In this document: piece after piece, positions 1-12,000 of the stretch
How positions within the stretch are numbered: the first letter of the stretch is position 1
Layout: the number at the start of each line of letters is the position of its first letter
NCBI GenBank assembly: GCA_002900995.3
Contig: CM035313.1
Location: 3,100,001-3,164,000 of the forward strand
Origin: Ganoderma boninense
Taxonomy: Eukaryota; Basidiomycota; Agaricomycetes; Polyporales; Polyporaceae
Length of the DNA stretch: 64,000 bases
Reading direction: 5' to 3'
The notes under the pieces: generated by a model
Seen by the model: only the letters and a program-made list of their open reading frames with translations
What the model was told of the DNA's origin: nothing
The model's database searches: none
Translations under genes and position numbers: made by a program

Positions 1-75
1 GCCCCTCCAGGAGCCGCGGCCGATGTATTATCGACTTCATTATATAACTGACCCGGTAGGTTCAAGACAGACCTC

Positions 76-2182
76 ATGGGACGGGAAGATCTGGCTAACG
101 GTTCAAGTTCGAATTGGTTCCAGGCGGCGGCGTTCAAGTTGGACGAGGCGGAGGCGGGGAATTACGACTTTCGTCAGGGCCAGGCTGAGGCTGACCTCCA
201 CAAGCAAGCGTGTGGCTGGTATAGAACATCGGGTCAATGTCTGCAGTCCAAGCACGTAGACCCCACTGCCCTCCTCAAGTCCGAACCTATGCCGGAGGCT
301 CGGATCGTACGGTGGTATTTCGTCGTGGCCGGTACGTATTTATTATCGGTGCTCCCGCCGACACCCTCTGATCCATACTTTCCTCTCCAGATTCCGTGTA
401 CGCCGACCGTTGCACCTGCGGCTCTATCTATGTGCTACGACCGAAACAGCGTTGCCTTGACCAGCGTGAGTCTGAGTCGTCTCCCGAAGGATCGTCATGT
501 GCGTAGTAATCAGCTGGCATTTCGACCGTTAGGGCGTGCCGCGTACGAAGAGGAAGTGCTCGAAGTGCTGCGCGAACATGGGGACACGAGCACTACTACG
601 TCCAGCGATCTGGCGAGGTATGAGGCCGACGACTCTACGACGGAAACCACTGTCGCCATTGGTCACCGCCCCACCGGGTCGTGGGCGCTAGACCCCTCCC
701 TTTACTCGGCAGCCTTCGCACGCGCGGTGAACGACCTTGAACACCTCGAAGATGTCGTGATCGAGACACCTATATTATCGGACCGCCTCCAACGGTACGA
801 CTCGGATCAGCGGCTCCGCGACATGGGCGAGGGAGAGGTGTGGGACAGGTGCTTGGAGGAGCCGTTCGATATGATCAGATGGATCTCGATGCTATCCGAC
901 GTCGCTGACGAGTTGAACTTCAAGCAGGAGCGGAACTTGAAGTCGAACGAACGCATCCACGGGCTTCTTGAGAAGTTCTTCGACGGCTCTCCCCTCACGC
1001 TGCACGACATGGGCTCTGATACCGAGATGGATATGACAGGGGAATGCATGACAGCGCACGGCCTCGCCGCGATCTGGTTTGTTTTCGACAGCAAGCTTTG
1101 GGATGATACTGGAGCGGCGCCGGAACTCCAAGCCGTGCGCGCGATACAACGCAGGATTATGGACCCACGGGTAACTACAACAATAGTCGTTTCTATGTAA
1201 TGGTCTTCTAACGTCTTTATTCTAACAGTACGACTATGTTCGTGCGGTGACTGCCTGTCCCTGTCTGGTTATGGGCATGTCGGGTAGTGATGTGGTGTGG
1301 TACGCGGTCTACTTCACTGACGGGCTGTACGCCACGCGACTCTGCAGAATTCGTCTGGACGCCGGCGGGTCGGAGCGCGCGGTGGAGGCGGAAGAGAATG
1401 AGAACAGGGCCAAGTTCCAGGTCATCCGAACCCTCGGCCGGGCGCTGCGAGAGTACTACGCCAACCTCCACACCGGTTGCACCTACCGCCACACGCCTCA
1501 ACTCCTGCCCCAGCCCACCTCCATCATCTCCCAGCACCGTTCTGGCACTGCGTCCGTTTCCGACCTCGAGTCTCTTCATCTCATCTTTCTCGACCAAGTC
1601 TCCAGCGGCAACAAATTCAATTCGCACCACGCGCTCTTCACAGGCACCATCCAGCGCAGGGGCGAACTGATGCGCACGCCGGTCTATATCAAGTTCGTGG
1701 CGTCCTACGGCAAGGACGCGCACTCCTTCCTCGCGTCTCATGTCCCCCCCTTGGCGCCGCAGATCCTGTTCTACGGCGAAGTCGCGTCTCGCCTGACGAT
1801 GATCGTCATGGAGGATTTGAAAGCGGTGCCCATCCACCACCAGTCTGTCTTGGAAAACGACCGCCTCCGCAGCCTCATCCAACCGAAGGCCGAGGAAGTG
1901 CTTAATGTCTTACATGCAGGCGGCTTCGTGCATGGAGACGTCCGCTCGCCGAACCTGCTGATGCACCCCACCACGGGACGCGTTTGCATCGTCGACTTTG
2001 ACTGGGCTGGTAGAGAAGGGCTGGCGAGGTATCCGACTGACCTCAATCCGAAGGTCAAGTGGATACGCCCTGCGTTACTTATGCGGAACAAGCCGATCCA
2101 GAAAGCGGATGACATTTTCATGCTTCGAATGGAGCTTTCCCGCTTGCTGGGAGATGAGTATATCGTGTCAGTGCAGAGCTGA
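76..2182 (+). CDS. Agaricomycete protein-kinase/phosphotransferase-like protein
   Basis: The C-terminal exon (1229-2182) carries the hallmarks of a kinase or aminoglycoside-phosphotransferase fold: a beta-3-like VYIKF lysine (about 1682), an HGDVRSPNLL catalytic loop (about 1930) in place of HRD, and IVDFDWAG (about 1988) in place of DFG, followed by ARYP and a KADD segment. The upstream part (692-1170) is an open helical region with no family I recognise; a Cys-containing stretch (RCTCGS) follows the intron at 332-390. Introns at 332-390, 618-691 and 1171-1228 have good GT-AG ends, and the last joins cleanly to YDYVRAV. Frames between about 470 and 617 do not join simply, so that part and the start codon (76 or about 290) are uncertain. 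The catalytic aspartates are kept, so activity is possible. Substrate unknown. This gene type is common in agaricomycetes. Confidence 0.7.
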
Positions 2183-2638
2183 GGGAGCACTAGTTCTGGG
2201 CAAGATCAGGCTGACCAAGAGCAGGGATGAGGGTGGCGATGGTGGTATACAAATACGTCCCTCATGCAAGGGAGGGATTCCGAGCTCCATCCCCAAAACT
2301 CAGCCCGTTCCTAGCGACCACTGACATGGCGAGGGCGAGTGTCGCCACAACGCGAATCTACTCGAACTTTTCCGAGGACACTGCGAGCGTATGGACTTGA
2401 TGAGCGTTCTGACTAGCCTCGTTCGTTGTTCCACCTAATTCTATCCGGGTTGTCTAGGACATTCTTCTTGAAGTCTGCTGAACAGTGCACTCGAAAGGTG
2501 GTTAGAGGTTCCATGCGCCAGTATGGCGTATAGCCTCATATATAACGTTCAGGCAATGGACTACAGGACGCAACGAGCTAGGATGTACTACCTATGCGAC
2601 TAGGGCTTCGCGCCTTTACTCTGCTCAACGGCCAATCC

Positions 2639-5052
2639 CTACATAGGATCCTCCAGACAAAGCTCCGTCAAGAACGCCATGGCCTCTGCACGGAAGACAT
2701 CCTGTGTGATGTTCACCGCTGGATCTCCGTCGTTTAAGGTCAGCAAGCTGGGTTCTTTGTTTGTGTACCGCGGCCATACTACGGCTCCGTCGCCGTTGGG
2801 GTCGAGCGTCGTAGCGAACCGGATAAGGTAGTCTTGCAAATTGCCTTGCCCAGGGGGCCCGAAGACGTCTTGGAGATCTGACGCGTGAGGCTATGGGCGC
2901 AAACACACATACATGTCAATAGGCGGACGAGGGTGCTGCCACAGGCCAGGAAGGAGAGACGTACGACGCCCAATCCTTCGACTCCATGCTCGTTGCCCAC
3001 TGCACGTTCATGCTCTCATTAGCATCTGCACTAGAACACAGCGCCGGACTCGGAAGTGTAGACATGAGACACGTACAGAATGAAAACACTGGCTGCCTTT
3101 CTGCGAATGTCTTCGTGAGCAGCCTCCTGGGCGCGATGAACAGCAAGTCGCCTTGCAACGCCGCCATCCGCTTGAACTCGGGCGTGAACGCGAAGTTGTC
3201 GCCCGTACCAAACGGCGAGCCGGCCGCGGGGTCGGAGGGGTAGAGCTCGAGGAGCCGTTTGATCTTCGCAGAGCCGACGTTCGGGAAGAAGCTGTTCTGG
3301 ACGTAGTTGAAGAACTCGTCGTCGGTCCTGCCAGCGTACCGGTGTAAGCTGCGGGCGTTCACGACGAGCCAGTGATTCTAACAGCAATGAAGTGGAGAAG
3401 CTTACGTGATGTTGATATTGTCGAACGAGAAGAGTGTGCCCTCGTCCTTTTGGTTTCCACTCACGAATGGGATGTTGGCGACCCTTCCTGTGAGGACCTG
3501 GCGCTCAGGCGGCTCCACTAGGATTTTTCCGTCGGCTCGAGGCTCCCAAGGTTGGTTGACAGACTACAGTGTTTCCGGTTAATAACTCCCACCTGACTAA
3601 GACGTGGGGATAGGACTTGCCATGAAGCTGAACAGCGTCGGGGCCAGGTTGGCAGCTTGAGTAAACGCATATACGCTAACCGTCCTCAAGCACGCGACCG
3701 GGTCCGCGCTGCCCCCACATCCGGCGTCGATCACAAACTGGTCAAAGGTCGCTTGCAAGAACGGATTGTCACGAAGCCTTCGGGCGTCGGGGCGCCAGAT
3801 TCCATGAACGCCGCGCGGAAGAGGCCTTCGGTGTCGCCACCGTTGACGAGCATCTGCAGCCCGACGGACTGGGCGCCAGCACTCTCACCCCAGCTAGAGA
3901 CACACGGATGATTAGATATAGCTAGACAGAAACAGGAATTATCCCACATCATGACCTTGGTCGGGTCCCCGCCGAATTGGGAGATATACTTCTGTACCCA
4001 GCGGAAGGCCACGCGTTCTGCAATATTTGTAAACCATCCGTCCATTTTGAAGTCAGCAGGAACTGCATACGATCGTGGAGACCGAGGTTCGTGGCGTCGG
4101 CTGCCTTCAATTCCTTTCCGCCCAAGAACCCGAACGCTGCAAATTGTTAGCCAGAATCCTTTCAGCGGCTCGATATAACATTATCAACATACCGTTGAGT
4201 CGATAGTTCGGCGCGACGAAGATGAGCGGGTGATCCAGTTGAACGGACCTCTGCACGACGTTCTCGCCAGGTTCTCTAGATTCCAAGATCAGCAATGACA
4301 ACCTGACAGTCAGAAACTGTTTCTTTAGTAACCTACACTGAATTCGACCCTGCAGCAAATCCGCCTGATAGGAGGAAAGTCACACAGTATTGACATACTG
4401 CTTTCGAATGAATTGGTACATAACACACGCGTACCTCCGTAGATCCACTACAAGAACGAAAGGATCAGCTCATTCCCTATTGCAATTGCGAGCCACGTCC
4501 TCACTGGCCACTTACCAACGCAACCGGTAGCTTCGAATCTGCGGTGACATTCGCGGGCATGATGACGTTCACATTCAAGCAGTCTTCATCCTGAGGCACG
4601 ACCTGAGCCTGAGGCGGTGGTGTCCCGGCGCCCGCCAGACGCTGAGCACCAGCGGAGGGAAACCCACTCGGAAGCGCCTGGGCAGGCTGAACCTGCTGAA
4701 CGCACTGGTTCCCAAAGGTGGTCGCGTTGATCGTTCCAGTGCCATATGGCCCCAAAGGCACCGGCAGCCGGAGACGGAGGTTCCCCACTCTGCATGGTGA
4801 CAAAACCTACGTGAGCGTGAGATGGTATGTGGAGTTGAGGAGATAGACATACGGCGGCTCAGCGAAAGGTATGCCGAGGAATTGGATGGTACCTGTCGTG
4901 TCGTCTACCTTGCCGACCACGATCGCCTTGTCGAGGACTACGGTCGGTGGCGTTGCGTCGAGTGAGTTGCCTCCAGAGCGCTGAGACGACACTGCGACGC
5001 TGGTGAGGGAGAGAAGAAGCAGCGCGCGGGAAATATGATTTAAGAACGCCAT
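2639..5052 (-). CDS. Secreted type-B carboxylesterase/lipase
   Basis: Hydrolyses carboxylic esters outside the cell; alpha/beta-hydrolase fold of the Geotrichum/Candida lipase family. The N-terminus is a signal peptide (MAFLNHISRALLLLSLTSVA, cleavage near SSQ). GIPFAEPP, QDEDCLNVNV and WIYGGG (oxyanion hole) follow in family order. The triad is readable: Ser in GESAGA (about 3880), Glu in QKDEGTLFS (about 3450) and His in PHASDL (about 2885). The C-terminal FR-x-EAM block precedes the stop at 2639. About ten introns split the gene, including a 13-nt exon (4435-4447) and a GC-AG intron (3564-3620). One base appears missing near 3768-3774: the frame after EGFVT must shift by one to reach PFLQATFDQFV. 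With that exception the protein is complete at roughly the usual 540 residues. Substrate cannot be told from sequence. Confidence 0.88.
4435..4447 (-). other. 13-nt microexon of the carboxylesterase
   Basis: On the minus strand the reading is GTAG, then thirteen bases coding WIYGG (last base shared), then GTACGCG. The flanking exons end in LPVAL and begin GGFAAGSN, so the small exon restores the family motif LPVALWIYGGGF that builds the oxyanion hole. Skipping it would remove an essential part of the active site. Confidence 0.75.
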
Positions 5053-5118
5053 GCTGGACAGATACCCTGACGAGTCTCAGAACCAGAGGCGGGTCTTCGA
5101 GTACAGCGTACCAAGAAC

Positions 5119-5126
5119 ATTTATAC
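5119..5126 (-). promoter_or_regulatory. TATA box of the carboxylesterase gene
   Basis: On the minus strand this reads GTATAAAT, about 65 bases upstream of the ATG at 5052, which is a usual place for a core TATA element in a strongly induced fungal secreted-enzyme gene. No other TATA-like string lies closer to the start. Confidence 0.5.
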
Positions 5127-8100
5127 CCGAGGACAGGACACGAGCAGGACATCCTGGGAGTGCGACGACAGGACGGGGCGGGTCTCATGACTACGACTAG
5201 TATTCGGGAATAGGAGTGTGAATCGCTCGAAGGCAGGAAGCTTACTTCGCATCACACACATCGGCCCCAGTTTGATGGCTATTATGGCTTCCTGGGAAGT
5301 GCATAAATTTGAGCTGCGCACGGCCTGTAAGACGCATTTCGGGCCATACAGCTCCACAGCTTGACATAGACACGCGAAGGAGCGTCCTGTATCACAATCA
5401 TCGATTGTTGGCGAGATAACGGAAGGGAGAGTGGAGTCATTTCTATGAAGTTTCCGTGAGACACCGAGCATGAACCGCTCAAATACGCTTCCACCGCAGC
5501 CCGAAAAAACACATTTTCCTTTCATCCTGCCACGAGTCCTCATGTGCTCCCTTCAAACTTCGTAATGGTCGTGGAAATGAAATGAGTCACGTGCGTACCA
5601 AGTGTTTTTAGCCCGCCAATCGAACTCGGGGAGCCCCAAGAATGGTCGTGCGTTTCGCGAGGTGCATTGTGCGCTTCCCAGGGTGCCATAATAGTCCGTG
5701 GCGACCATTAGTACTATTGCCATCATGAGCGTTCGAGGTGCCCCACCTTCTCGAGTGGCTCTGTGATGTAAGAACCAGAACTGACCCAAAGACTTCAGGA
5801 GAGAATACTTCCGCTGTCCGGAGTAAGGGTGTGGTTGAAAGCTCACCCTGCTAGGAAAATCTGTTTTCTTCAAGACAGTGCCCTGGTACCGGTATCATTA
5901 CCCATGACTCTCAAGAGGGAGAACGGGAGAGGACCGACCTCATGCTGGGTGCGGTCAGAATCAGACGGACTCCAAGGGCGAAGGTCAGTAGCCAACTTGA
6001 TGGGTTGAGGTCCAGAGCGCCTGCATAGGATCCGGAGCGGAGGCCGAGCCTGTTGAAGCAAGCGAAAGGAGGTCGCCAGAGTAGATAGACTGAGAAGTAG
6101 TGTGTGTCCCGCACAGTCCTGCGCAGGTCCTCGTGGTACAGAAGAGAACGGATGGTTTCAACAACTGCACCCTGTGTTGAATATCGGAGACTTCCGGCGC
6201 GCAAGCGCTCGCTTCCCAACATCTGTTCAGGATGGAGCAGGACGATTCCACCCCGAAATGGAGCAGCGGACGCGGGCCCATGAATAATGCATGAATGAAG
6301 AGCCTTGGAGAACCGGAGGTGTGGGAAGACCGAGCGCGGATACGGCCAAGGGAAGTGGGACTCAATGAATGGTTGGTAGGTCAAGCAAGTCCCAGGGAAA
6401 AGGCCGCCGTCGACTCCGTGGCAGCGCTTCGGGCTGGGCTTGTGCTGAAGATTAAGGTATAAGGTGCGAGGTCGCAGACTGTAAATGAGCAGCAGATCAA
6501 CCGAGGAGTTATTATTGTATAGTACTGCGGGGCCCGGGGATCCGCCGGGGATCGACCGCGAGGTCAAAGCAGCAGGCGAGAGAAAGGATTCAACTGCCGG
6601 AGGAGCTCCATCATCAGCTCAGTCCAGATCGTGAGGTTTGGCAGGGCTGGTGAACCTCAGCGCTATCAGTGTGAAGGGTGGTCACCCCCAAAGAATCGCA
6701 TAGAAGACATTAATGACATACTATAAGGACTCCTTGAACAGAACTTGATGGGCTCGATGCTGATAGTGGCGCGGGATACGAACTGAGTATCTCCCGCGCC
6801 GCGCAGTACACCACAAGCACCCTTGGCGCCGCTGACATCCGTGTGTTTGGCGATCTGCGGGATGCCATGCCATTCCAACATATGACGAGATTGCATCACC
6901 AGGAGATGTCCCGACGCATGGGCTTAGGTGTGTGTATGTCGGTGGGCATTGAGCGCAGTGAAACATGGTGCGAAATTGAAGCGGAAGTAGATGCTTGGGA
7001 ACACTAGAGGATGACTTGAGAGCAACTTTAAAGATATCCGATGAGAGAGTGCTTGAGTGGTCGATAGTAGGTGTAGCATTTCGAAGAGCACAGCCTGCAG
7101 GAGCTCAGGAGGTAGGAGAGCGCGTCCGGGGGGCAGCCGAGCCTCCATAGCCTAGAGATCCAAGGTAATGCCGAGGGAGTAAATGGAGGTAGTCGGATCG
7201 TCGACGACCTTATGCAATTGGAAACGCAGTCTCAATATAGTTCCCAAGCTAAGGTTCCATTCGAGCGATGACGCAGCCGTGGCTGTGGCTGGGCCGCCGT
7301 GGCACAAGCCGTCGCGAGGAAACTAAAATGAGAGCACGAATGGCGCACAAAGGGCTCCTTGTCCTCGCTACGTGGTAGCGGCAAGGACCAAGCGCTGAGT
7401 AGGCTGCGGGTCGCCAACATCACAACAATTTCGACACAACACGTACAGTTCAAGCGTCATTTTCCAGAGACCACATGGGCTGATGGTGCAAGATGTCTTC
7501 TGGTCTGTTGGGAAGCTGGTGTGCCTGAGGGATTCCTATTGCATGAACAAGGATTCCAGCGGTAACCATGATACATTGTTACTCACCAATCAACGCAGCA
7601 TCCATCAACAATGAGAGGAAGGAAACAGAAGAAGGTATCGGTGTTGGTGACGTCGACGGGGATACCGTACGGCGGTAAGTGGTCGCCAGGTAGAAGCGAA
7701 GGGTTGGTGTCCGTCCATCCGTCCGTCGCCCTGCAGTCTTCGTCTTGACGAAAAAGTACGGTTCCAAGCTGATTTTACGCTGCATCAGCCGAACTGGCGA
7801 TGTTCTTGAAGTGGGTGTTCTATTGCAGTGTTTGGTCCATTTAAAGCCCATGTGTTGAAGCCTTCAAAGTTTTGCTTGACATCCTTGATAGATATCCTCG
7901 ACCCCTTGTAACGTACGACGACGGGCAGGCGGGGCTGCCGAGGCTCAGCACGCAGGGAGAAAGCACAATGAGGAGTATACGGTGTAGAACGAAACTTTAA
8001 CCTACTTTGTCCTGGTCGCCTGTAGTTGGTCAAAGTTGAACGTTGAACTTCCGAACTTGAACCATAGGTTGCGCCGCGGCGCGGCCCTGTCATCGGAGAT

Positions 8101-9004
8101 ACAGAGCCCTCGAAACTTGAAGTTTGAAGCCCAATACTTTGATTGTTGTCAGATGATCGTACAACATAGAGTACGATTGGTCGGCCCGAACCTTACTGGA
8201 CGCAGTAATTCCGTTCAATTGTTGAGAGTCGTCTGTTCTCATCCGTCGTCAGCAGATTACTTATCGATGGGCCGGGGAGAGCTGAATTTCACTGACCTAT
8301 CCCGTCATACTGAAGACTCGGAGAGGGTGAAAGGAATGGATAGCATGAGATCCTTACGTATGGCGAAAGACGGTAGAAGACGGCCAGAGAGTAGGATGTA
8401 TCTGAGCTGAAGCAGGGAATTTTCTGCATAGGCGGTAACTATAGACCGCCAGGGAGATAGAGTTGGGCCGGGTTACCCACTAGGTGTCCCCTGCCTCTAT
8501 GAAGGAGATAATAGAGTACGAAAGAGTGAGGCTTGTCGGTCACGGATATTATAATCGCGTTCACTCGCAAACAGCGGTAATTGCACTAGCACCTAGAACG
8601 TTGGAGATGGGGAGGAAGGGGGAAGAGAAGGAGGGCTCCGATTTCAATTGACTTCAACAATCCAATAACAACAAATGATTATCAACTAATAGTAAGTTAT
8701 CGGAGATAACGAACGAAATTAGATCGACTACGAGGGTATTAAAAACTGACGCTAAGCGTTGTCCCCATTCTCTTCCACCAGCCACCACAACCGTCTCCAT
8801 GTTTTCCTCCGTGAGTAGCGCATTCAACCGCAAATCATGTTTCTGATGGTTCTCTCGGACAGTGCGGTTGTTGGGCAAGCTAATTTACCCAAGGTTCGGC
8901 GACCGATCCGTCCTGCCACGCACGCCTTACGTGCACCTCACACCCCGTTCTTACAGACTCCGAGGGGCATTCGAACCCAACCCCGCACCTGAGCCGGCTG
9001 GATC
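5127..9004. other. Long spacer, no confident gene
   Basis: No family motif could be followed over more than one open stretch. On the minus strand 5911-6567 is open for 218 codons, and its end (RDTHYFSVYLLWR, then SSWLLTFALGVRLILT) vaguely resembles the last helices of agaricomycete multi-pass membrane proteins. A further minus stretch at 6670-6710 reads YVINVFYAILWG and then stops. These could be remains of one decayed membrane-protein gene, but frames do not join. 7200-8990 shows only short random-looking open frames. Confidence 0.3.
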
Positions 9005-12000
9005 ATGGACCATTCGTCTGCTGCAGAGCAACGAGCGACCGCCGTCGCCAAGCTCAAGCGCGCTGCTTCCCTACCCCGGATGAAGGATGGTCGTCGGCCC
9101 CCGATGCACGTCGAAGCCGTCAGCGAAGGAGAACGCTCGCAGGGAGAGGATAGGGACGCTACAGACGCTCAGGAGGAGATTGAGAGGGGTAGAAATGGAC
9201 GGGAGGGGAAGAGCAGCGAGGAAGAGGAGTCGGCTAATGAGGTGTCGAAGGGGAAGGATACTGGGACAGGTGCGAGGTCAGAAGTCGAAGCAACGACCGA
9301 CGCAGAGGCAGTCGGTGAGTCCCTAGACACTCGAGAGCTGCGGAACGAGGAAGGCGAAGACCCACCAAGCGCAGCCGCTCCCGCTGGCGAGATGGTGAAG
9401 AGTCCTCGAAAACGACGCTCAAGGTCTCGGACGAGGTCAAGAGGATCGAAGGACTTGAAGGGCAAGGCGATGGCCAAGCACTCCCCTCCCTTCAGTTCCG
9501 CCAGCCATACCAACGAGTCTTCAGCCGACGAGAACTACACCTCTGGTCCCGGTGAGGACCCGCCACCCTCTCCACCTCTACACTCTCCCATACCCTCCCA
9601 TCTTGCTGGTTTTCAAGCGTCCCGCTTTCTGCGATCGCCCATCACCCCCGTTGCGCCTTTGTTCTACCCAGGAACAAGCCCATCCACGCCTCTTCCTTCT
9701 CTGGATGACATCCAGAAGAGCGTAGGGGCCGGACTCTTTCGGTCTAATAGCGCGGGGGCTGCGCGTGCCATGGCCATGTCAAAACTCACGGGAGAGCCCC
9801 TCGATCTAACGTTCATTTCGTCGGCGTCCCCACCGCCATCGAAACTTACGAGGAACAACACCGTTGCGGGCGGGGAGCGGATGGCTGCACGACGGATGCT
9901 GCTCAACCGCCTCGGTAATCGTATCAACAACCAGACAGACGGGGATCAGACAAGTGGGGGGGAAGAAGCGCCTCCTCCACCGCTGACGACGGCGAAGAGA
10001 CGACGACGGCGGTCACATCGACGGAGTTCCTCCCGGGCGTCCACTGTAGTCGACGATCGAGACGATCGCGAGGCTTCCTCGACGACACCGAACACGCCTC
10101 TTGTACCGCCATCTCCACTGCCTCTGTTTTTTCGCAACACCCCCGAGCCTTTCTTTCGCAACACTCCCGAGCCTTTCTTCCGTAACTCCCCGGAGCCGCC
10201 GCGGTCAGGTTCCTCTGCCAGTCGGCGAGTCAATGGGGAAACGGAGCGAGCATCGCCTCGTCTGCTTCCTAATGAGAATGCGCCATACACGCTCGGCCAT
10301 CGTGGGGTCGTCATCGAAGACGAAGACGACCTACCTGATCGCATATCTCCAATTCGACCACCCACGTTGCCGACGACTCCTGCACGCAGTCATCGCCCAC
10401 TCGCCGGACCGCGTCTCCCTCATACCTCGGATGCGCCATCGAGTGCGTCTGCCGACTCTCCTGGAGCGGTAACAGTACCCATGTTCCTGTCGCATAATCC
10501 GAGTTTCAGGCAAGATATCTTCCCTGCGAGTCCTTTCCAGACGCCGCTCAAGGAACCCGTCTACCCCGACGAGGATGAAGTCCTTTCACCGCAGGAGTCA
10601 AGGAGCCGGAGTCGATTGGCGACTGCCACGAGTGCCTTCGACCGCGATAGCGAAATCAGCTGGGTCGATCCTGGTCAGTTTTCATACGTTCTTATATACT
10701 GCAGCCGCCTTATGATGTCTTTTTTCTAAGTTCCCCCACGTCCACTTGTGATGACGAGGACGAAGACGATGAGGAGGATGAAGACGGGGAGGAAAACGAG
10801 GGAGGAAGACGCCGTGGAGCACGTTCCGGAAGAGGAACCCGACGAGTCGTTCGGAGACGTCGCGCAGAGGTCTTCGCGGGAGTTCTCGCCTCAAGGCGAA
10901 CGTCCGTCTGCGCCAAAGCCGCTCATAGTAGACGTCGAGACGTCTCCCGAGATCATGCCGGCTCACGTCCCTTCTTCGCCTGCTTCCATTACTGCACCCT
11001 CTGTCGCAGCCGAGCAGCCAGAGACCGGTGTCCCGCCCTCTCCTCCAACGTACCCCATGCGGTTGTCCGTTGCCCGCTCACCGTCTGCAGCGGCAGAATA
11101 CACGGACTTCGACGACTCCAGAGCAGAATCCACCCCGAAGCGTCAGGGAGAAGGTGTCAGCACCTGGGAGAAAATGAAGGGTGCGTTCACACGCAGCGGA
11201 TCTAATAGTGGCCGTCGCTCCCGCACAAATAGTCTCAGTGCGCGGGAACGGAGGTACAACACCGATTCCAGCGTCAGCCGCGAGAGCGGCGCGAGCCTGA
11301 AGCTCGAGAAGGAATCATCCGGAGCGGGTGTTTTCGCAATGCAACAAGCGCAACCTCCGCTAATGCAGTCGACCTCCGCCTCCACATCCATTCTCTCCCT
11401 CGCTCCCCAGTCCGCGCCTCCTGGGGGCGTGTCTCCCGTACCTCCGGCGTCTTCTGCAGACTTGCTCAAGTATGCGGACTCTAAACTGTTCCCTTCCCGG
11501 CGCTGAAGCAGCTGGAAGAACAGCGGCGTGCACGCGGCTTCACGCCGTCATCCTCTTCTCCGGATGTGGCATCGCCAACCAGTGGGTTCCCCTTCCCTCT
11601 CGAACAGGTCCCAAGCACCGTGAGCTCCTCGGGTGCTACCACCAGGGTCGCGGACGGAGGTCGGGAGCGCAAGCTGTCTCATCAAGCGTCCGACAGCCGG
11701 CTATGGGCGAAGTATTCTCATACTCTCATGTCACCGACGGACAACCTCAACACGCCTCCGCCGCCTGTCATCTCTCCCACAGCGAGCAACTCCGGCTCCC
11801 TCGGCAAGCTGCCAATGAACCGGGATGGCGTTAGGAAATGGTTGAGTTTGTTCAAGTCGCAGCCATCAACTCCGACCGCGCCCCCCGCGCAGGTGTTCCT
11901 GCAGGCCGATCCTCATCCGCGGATCGGAAAGAAGCCGTCGCTTTCTGATTTATTCCAGCGGAAGGACAGTGAGCTCACTGTCCAGAGCTGGGACGACGTG

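Noticed and set aside
3153..3347. Short + frames inside the carboxylesterase region
   Set aside because: Antisense to conserved esterase codons and without own signals.
11460..11520. A 39-nt intron (GTATGC...GAAG) to explain the break in the Sec7/PH gene
   Set aside because: Its length is a multiple of three, so it cannot change the frame as needed; the TTCCC duplication explains it exactly.
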